From Turicibacter sp. (GTDB lineage: Bacteria; Bacillota_I; Bacilli_A; MOL361; Turicibacteraceae): 64,000 bases of DNA. Position 1 is the first letter of the stretch. Each line of letters begins with the position of its first letter. Positions 60,073 through 64,000 of this stretch are shown piece by piece. Location of the stretch: assembly GCA_009787345.1 (NCBI GenBank), contig WRGF01000221.1, positions 1 to 64,000 on the forward strand, written 5' to 3'. The translations under genes were made by a program, and so were the position numbers. The notes under the pieces are model-generated. The model was not told the DNA's origin and did no database searches. It was given only the letters and a program-made list of their open reading frames with translations.

Positions 60073-60093
60073 TTCGACAAAGTGTGATATACT
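60073..60093 (+). promoter_or_regulatory. Extended -10 promoter and reverse Spo0A-box-like motif upstream of metY
   Basis: TGATATACT (60085-60093) is an extended -10. TTCGACA (60073-60079), the reverse complement of the Spo0A box, lies six bases before it, in the place of a -35 region. Confidence 0.35.
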
Positions 60094-60156
60094 TGATGGC
60101 AAAAGAAGTGGATGCGGGGCTTGGCCCTGCCATTTCGCGAGACGGAGGGATTCACC

Positions 60157-61452
60157 ATGTCGTTGCCCAGTAACCCAAAATTAGAAACCATCTTGGTGCA
60201 GGCCGGATTTGATAAAGACCCGGCAACAGGTGCCATGGCGGTGCCCATTTACCAGACGGCAGCTTATGATTTGCAAAATGCTGAATATGCGGCCAATCTC
60301 TTTGGCTTGAAAGAAGAGGGCAATATTTATTCAAGGCTCTCAAACCCAACAAGCAGCGCCTTTGAATCCCGTCTGGCGGCCCTAGAGGGGGGCGTGGGTG
60401 CCCTTGCATTCTCATCGGGACATGCTGCCATTTTTGGAACCGTTGCCAACCTGTGCCAAGCGGGGGACGAAATCATCTGCTCCTCTGTCGTTTATGGGGG
60501 GACTTACAATTTGTTTGCCCATACGCTCCCTAAATTTGGCATTAACGTCAGCTTCGCAGCAGACGGGTTGGCCGAGAACTTTGCCCGCCTGATTACCCCC
60601 AAGACAAAAGCCCTCTTTGCAGAAGTGCTGGGAAATCCTAAAATCAATGTGCTTGACATTGAGGCGGTGGCCAAAGTTGCCCATGACCACAACCTCCCTT
60701 TGATTATTGATGCTACGTTCTCTCCTTACCTCAACCGCTCCATTGACTTTGGCGCCGACATCGTTGTTTATTCCACGACCAAGTTTATCGACGGTCACGG
60801 CCAGGCCATGGGCGGGGCTGTCGTTGATGCAGGCAAGTTCAATTATGCAGGCGGGAAGTTTCCGCTATTGTCGGAACCAGACCCAAGCTATCAGGGGCTT
60901 CGTTACACAGACTTAGGGCCTATGGCTTTTATCACCCGCCTTCGCACCCAGGTGATGCGGGATTTGGGCGGCTGCCTGGCGCCCATGAATAGCTTTTTGT
61001 TCCTAAGAGGGCTGGAGACGCTCCATTTGCGGATGGAACGCCATAGCCAAAATGCACTGGCCGTTGCTATGTACCTGCAAAGCCACCCCCAGGTGTCATG
61101 GGTCAGCTACCCAGGGCTGAAGAGCCATCCCAACCATGCGCTGGCAAGGAAGTATTTTCCTCGGGGGGCAGGGGCTGTCCTGACCTTTGGCATTAAGGGG
61201 GGGGTGGAAGCAGGGCGGAAGTTTATCGACTCCCTGGCCCTCTTTAATCTGGTGGCCAATATTGGGGACACGAAATCTTTGGTCATCCATCCTGCCAGTA
61301 CGACCCATGCCCAGCTTAATGAAAGCCAGTTGATATCTGCGGGGGTAAGTGCCGACATGGTACGCCTGTCCATTGGCATCGAAGCGGTCGAGGATATCAT
61401 TGGCGACTTGGAAGGGGCATTTCAAAAAGTGGAAAAAACAGCAGTATTTTAG
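60157..61452 (+). CDS. metY: O-acetylhomoserine sulfhydrylase (aminocarboxypropyltransferase)
   Basis: Pyridoxal-phosphate enzyme making homocysteine from O-acetylhomoserine and sulfide. The 431 residues match MetY: VPIYQTAAYDLQNAEYAANL near 27, YSRLSNPTSSAFESRLAALE near 56, the aldimine-binding aspartate in LIIDATFSPYLNRSI near 184 and the lysine in YSTTKFIDGHGQAMGG near 205, then SLALFNLVANIGDTKSLVIH near 365. ATG 60157 follows GGAGGG by seven bases. Located upstream of the SAM riboswitch that precedes hom-metA, so the sulfhydrylation pathway is clustered. Confidence 0.95.
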   Translation: MSLPSNPKLETILVQAGFDKDPATGAMAVPIYQTAAYDLQNAEYAANLFGLKEEGNIYSRLSNPTSSAFESRLAALEGGVGALAFSSGHAAIFGTVANLCQAGDEIICSSVVYGGTYNLFAHTLPKFGINVSFAADGLAENFARLITPKTKALFAEVLGNPKINVLDIEAVAKVAHDHNLPLIIDATFSPYLNRSIDFGADIVVYSTTKFIDGHGQAMGGAVVDAGKFNYAGGKFPLLSEPDPSYQGLRYTDLGPMAFITRLRTQVMRDLGGCLAPMNSFLFLRGLETLHLRMERHSQNALAVAMYLQSHPQVSWVSYPGLKSHPNHALARKYFPRGAGAVLTFGIKGGVEAGRKFIDSLALFNLVANIGDTKSLVIHPASTTHAQLNESQLISAGVSADMVRLSIGIEAVEDIIGDLEGAFQKVEKTAVF

Positions 61453-61480
61453 CAAAAAGTGTAGAATTTGCAAGAATTTG

Positions 61481-61509
61481 TTGACTTGCGGCTGCGGGGC
61501 TTGTATAAT
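61481..61509 (+). promoter_or_regulatory. Promoter of the SAM-riboswitch operon
   Basis: TTGACT (61481-61486), 17 bases, TATAAT (61504-61509), about 17 bases before the riboswitch. Confidence 0.8.
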
Positions 61510-61525
61510 TAGCTCAACAATAGAG

Positions 61526-61632
61526 TCTTATCAAGAGCGGCGGAGGGAATAGGCCCGACGATGCCCGGCAACCATCCAGTATGGAAAAGGTGCCAAATCC
61601 TACAAGTGGCTGCGGCTGTTTGAAAGATGAGA
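61526..61632 (+). promoter_or_regulatory. SAM-I riboswitch (S-box)
   Basis: Recognised from the conserved core: CTTATCAAGAG (P1 and J1/2), GGAGGGA, GGCCCGACGATGCCCGGCAA (P2/P3) and GGTGCCAAATCC (P4 region). P1 pairs TCTTATC (61526-61532) with GATGAGA (61626-61632). It senses S-adenosylmethionine and, when bound, favours the terminator at 61664-61698, switching off hom and metA. Confidence 0.97.
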
Positions 61633-61663
61633 AAAATGTTTATGTACTGATTGCCGTACATCC

Positions 61664-61698
61664 AGCCTTTTTCCCATCTAGGGTTAAAAGGCTTTTTT
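61664..61698 (+). terminator. Riboswitch-controlled terminator
   Basis: AGCCTTTT (61664-61671) pairs with AAAAGGCT (61686-61693), inner CCC/GGG, then six T. A further hairpin (61642-61661) sits between the aptamer and this stem. Confidence 0.85.
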
Positions 61699-61782
61699 GC
61701 ATTAAAAAACGGGACCGGACAATTTCCTAAAAAGCGGGAAATGTGCCAGAGGCAGTGTAAAAATGACGAAGGGGGCTTTACC

Positions 61783-62733
61783 ATGATTAATTTTGCCATA
61801 TTAGGGTTTGGGGTTGTCGGTTCAGGCGTGTACGAACTGTCCCTTAACAACAAGGAAACCGTAACGAAAAAAGTGGGCAAGGACGTAAATGTCAGCCGCA
61901 TTTTGGTGCGAAGCGACAAGGAACACGATGCCAAGCATTTGTTTACCAAAGATTTCACCGATATTTTAAACGATGGCAATATCCAGGTGGCCGTCGAGAC
62001 CATGGGTGGTTTGGAACCGGCCTTTACTTACACGAAGTCCCTTCTTGAGGCAGGCATCCATGTGGTGACCAGCAATAAGGAACTGGTGGCAACCCATGGC
62101 AAGGAGCTGCAAGAAGCGGCAACCCTTGCGGGCGTGAGTTATTTATATGAAGGCAGTGTCGGTGGCGGGATCCCGATTATCCGCCCGTTGCAAAACTGTT
62201 TGGCAGCCAATGAAATCACCGAAGTGTTCGGCATTTTAAACGGGACGACCAATTACATCCTGACCCAAATGAAGGAGCATGGCCTAAGCTTTGAGAAAGC
62301 CCTAAAAAGCGCGCAAGAGCTTGGCTACGCCGAATCCGACCCAACAGCAGACATCGAGGGGTTCGATACCCAGCGAAAAATAAGTATTTTGGCCTCCTTG
62401 GCATTTGGAGAAGACATCGGGCTTGAAAATATCCCCACTACTGGTATTTCGGCATTGACCCTAAAAGATTTGGAATCCGCCGAGGCGGAAGGTTCCTCCA
62501 TTAAGTTGGTGGGCCGGGCATGGATTGAGAATGGGCAGCCGAAAGCAAGTGTCGAGCCGGTGAAAGTACCCAAAAGCAGCCCCTTATCCACTGTTTCTTC
62601 GGTGAATAATGCCATTGTCGTGCGGGCCAACCCTCTTGGAGAGGTGATGTTTTACGGACAAGGAGCCGGCAAGGAGCCTACAGCGAGTGCGGTAATGGCC
62701 GATGTGATTTCCGTAGCGGCCAGCTTTACATGA
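61783..62733 (+). CDS. hom: Homoserine dehydrogenase (short form)
   Basis: Reduces aspartate semialdehyde to homoserine. The 316 residues contain the Rossmann motif LGFGVVGSG near 7, TSNKELVATHG near 100 (conserved NK), the substrate segment GSVGGGIPIIRPLQN near 125 and GILNGTTNYILTQM near 150, TADIEGFDTQRKISILASLA near 190. The usual C-terminal ACT regulatory domain (about 110 residues) is missing, so threonine feedback through ACT is not expected; control is by the SAM riboswitch. GGGGGC precedes ATG 61783. Overlaps metA by four bases. Confidence 0.94.
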   Translation: MINFAILGFGVVGSGVYELSLNNKETVTKKVGKDVNVSRILVRSDKEHDAKHLFTKDFTDILNDGNIQVAVETMGGLEPAFTYTKSLLEAGIHVVTSNKELVATHGKELQEAATLAGVSYLYEGSVGGGIPIIRPLQNCLAANEITEVFGILNGTTNYILTQMKEHGLSFEKALKSAQELGYAESDPTADIEGFDTQRKISILASLAFGEDIGLENIPTTGISALTLKDLESAEAEGSSIKLVGRAWIENGQPKASVEPVKVPKSSPLSTVSSVNNAIVVRANPLGEVMFYGQGAGKEPTASAVMADVISVAASFT

Positions 62734-64000
62734 TTGTCCTCGACAAGGAGCTGCCTGTTGTAAAGGAGCTAAGGGCTGAGGGCGTCCGGGTCGAAGTCAG
62801 CCACGGCGAAGTGGCAATCCGGGTAGCCATCGTCAATTTGATGCCTTCCAAGGCGACGACGGAGCTTCAGCTATTAAGGCTCCTTGGGAAGGATGGCCGC
62901 CCCGTCAAGGTGGATTTTATCCGTATGGAAAGCCATCAGTCCAAGTTGACGGAACCGGGGTATTTAAACCGGTTTTACAAATCCCTCACTGAAATCAAGG
63001 GGGCTAAGTACGATGGGCTCATTATTACGGGTGCGCCGGTGGAAACTTTGGATTTCGACAAAGTGACTTACTGGCAGGAATTGGCTGGCCTCATGGATTG
63101 GTCCTTGGCCAATGTGGAGAAAGTGCTTTATATTTGCTGGGGCGCCCAAGCAGGCCTTTACCATCATTTTGGGATTGGGAAGCGGACGCTGGGCAAAAAA
63201 ATTTCCGGGGTTTTTTCCCATAAGCTTGCTAAAACCTGGCATCCTTATTTAAATGGCTTGAAGGATGGTTTTAAAGTCCCCCATTCACGGTGGACGGAAC
63301 TTGATGAAGCCGGGCTTCGGCTAAACAAAGAACTTGAGGTGCTGGCCTATTCCAAGGAAGCCGGAAGCCATATGGTAACCGATGCAAGCAAAAAGCACCT
63401 ATTCTTGCTAGGGCACCCGGAGTATGATGCGGATACGCTGGCCAACGAGTATTTCAGGGATTTAAAAAAAGGTGCCAACCCCCAGGTCCCCACGGATTAT
63501 TTTCCAGATGACGACCCGGGCCAAACCCCGGCCCTGTGCTGGGGGGAAGCCGGTGGGATACTTATAAAAAACTGGCTGGCAGCTATGAAAGGGAGGGTAC
63601 AAGTGCAGGCTAAGAAAAATTTCCCTTCTGAATTTGATGCTAAAAAATTGATTTGCGAAATTGGGAAGCGGGTATACGATAAAAATTTCGTGGCGGCCAA
63701 CGACGGCAATATATCAGTCAAAATTGGGCCGGATACGATTATAACGACCCCAACCGGGGTTAGCAAAGGGTTTATGACCCCCGACATGCTGGTGAAAATG
63801 GACTTGTCGGGGAAAGTGCTTGCAGGACGGCTGAAACCGTCTTCGGAAGTGAAAATGCATCTTCGGGTGTATAAGGAAAATCCAAACGTGGGGGCCGTTG
63901 TCCATGCCCACCCACCGGTTGCGACTTCATATGCCATTGCGGGGATTCCCCTTGACAAGCCGATTTCCCCGGAAGCGGTCGTCTTGCTGGGGACGGTGCC
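62730..64000 (+). CDS. metA: Homoserine O-acetyltransferase MetA, reading in frame into a class II aldolase domain (partial at right edge)
   Basis: The frame from ATG 62730 stays open to the window end, at least 423 codons. Residues 1 to about 288 are MetA: RVAIVNLMPSKATTELQLLR near 31, ITGAPVETLDF near 102, where the glutamate marks acetyl-CoA specificity, the catalytic cysteine in YICWGAQAGLYHHFG near 137, PHSRWTE near 185 and LGHPEYDADTLANEYFRDL near 230. No stop follows; residues about 292 on are a class II aldolase/adducin domain. I traced codons across the junction and found no stop. A good internal ribosome site and GTG 63603 exist, so either a fusion or a lost stop with separate translation is possible. 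Confidence 0.88.
   Translation, partial: MIVLDKELPVVKELRAEGVRVEVSHGEVAIRVAIVNLMPSKATTELQLLRLLGKDGRPVKVDFIRMESHQSKLTEPGYLNRFYKSLTEIKGAKYDGLIITGAPVETLDFDKVTYWQELAGLMDWSLANVEKVLYICWGAQAGLYHHFGIGKRTLGKKISGVFSHKLAKTWHPYLNGLKDGFKVPHSRWTELDEAGLRLNKELEVLAYSKEAGSHMVTDASKKHLFLLGHPEYDADTLANEYFRDLKKGANPQVPTDYFPDDDPGQTPALCWGEAGGILIKNWLAAMKGRVQVQAKKNFPSEFDAKKLICEIGKRVYDKNFVAANDGNISVKIGPDTIITTPTGVSKGFMTPDMLVKMDLSGKVLAGRLKPSSEVKMHLRVYKENPNVGAVVHAHPPVATSYAIAGIPLDKPISPEAVVLLGTV
63603..64000 (+). CDS. Class II aldolase/adducin family protein, partial, possible internal start
   Basis: From GTG 63603, preceded by AAAGGGAGGG with a five-base gap, the frame codes for a class II aldolase: FDAKKLICEIGKRVYDKNFV, NDGNISVKIG near 35, TTPTGVSKGFM near 48, the catalytic glutamate in KPSSEVKMHLRVY near 80 and the zinc-binding VVHAHPPVATSY near 99. 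This superfamily includes FucA, RhaD and MtnB; MtnB acts in methionine salvage, and 5-deoxyribulose-phosphate aldolases process SAM by-products, which would suit the metA context. The same frame is continuous with metA (62730). The C-terminus lies beyond the window. Confidence 0.8.
   Translation, partial: MQAKKNFPSEFDAKKLICEIGKRVYDKNFVAANDGNISVKIGPDTIITTPTGVSKGFMTPDMLVKMDLSGKVLAGRLKPSSEVKMHLRVYKENPNVGAVVHAHPPVATSYAIAGIPLDKPISPEAVVLLGTV

Noticed and set aside
1-64000. CRISPR arrays and tRNA genes.
   Set aside because: Reading the intergenic regions showed no regularly spaced repeats and no TTCGAAT-type T-arm with paired acceptor stem; a computational tRNA scan was not possible.

Overview
The window reads as chromosomal DNA of an anaerobic, endospore-forming member of the Firmicutes (class Clostridia by inference). 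The evidence is spo0A next to spoIVB, the Firmicutes gene order nusB-xseA-xseB-ispA-dxs-tlyA-recN-spoIVB-spo0A, smc-ftsY-ylxM-ffh, strong GGAGG ribosome binding sites, extended -10 promoters, and a glutamate-fermentation operon of the methylaspartate pathway. Base composition is moderate and even. No rRNA, tRNA, CRISPR array, transposase or complete prophage was seen.

Layout. 1-4500: glutamate mutase epsilon subunit and methylaspartate ammonia-lyase, followed by AtuA-like (DUF1446) and DUF4387 genes. 4500-9600: small accessory genes, including a degenerate methylglyoxal-synthase/FtsK-gamma fusion regulator with a palindrome upstream, and two paralogous small Cys/Asp-tailed membrane proteins under a shared promoter block. 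9600-15200: murI, a small ORF, and an AmiCDEF-like oligopeptide importer without a binding protein. 15200-26300: amidase, Asp23-like protein, the nusB to spo0A housekeeping and sporulation block. 26300-34000: small membrane proteins, MgtC-like protein, an ABC-type ATPase plus TOPRIM-like pair on the minus strand, DNA glycosylase, a membrane-anchored Mrr-like protein and a serine-hydrolase-fold protein lacking catalytic residues. 34100-40500: smc-ftsY-ylxM-ffh. 40500-51500: mixed metabolic and regulatory genes (UbiD/UbiX, ArsR, DedA, SDR, TruA, a tandem YqxD/DUF188 protein) and a 147-bp palindromic repeat. 51500-55250: a structured leader RNA in front of a heterodimeric ABC exporter. 55250-60000: hairpin-rich gap, unknown membrane protein, exonuclease, YczE-like protein, MurJ, small proteins. 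60000-64000: methionine synthesis (metY, then a SAM-I riboswitch controlling hom and metA), with metA reading in frame into a class II aldolase domain that runs off the window.

How the parts fit. The first operon turns glutamate into methylaspartate and mesaconate, an energy route of amino-acid-fermenting anaerobes, and the Ami-like importer would supply peptides for such a life style. The methionine genes at the right end form a sulfhydrylation route (homoserine, O-acetylhomoserine, homocysteine) with SAM feedback on hom-metA. The best candidates for something undescribed are the ATPase/TOPRIM pair (28625-30218), the MGS-like/FtsK-gamma regulator and its palindrome (5418-6341), the leader RNA at 51535-51617, and the MetA-aldolase fusion at the right edge. 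All functions are read from sequence motifs without database searches.
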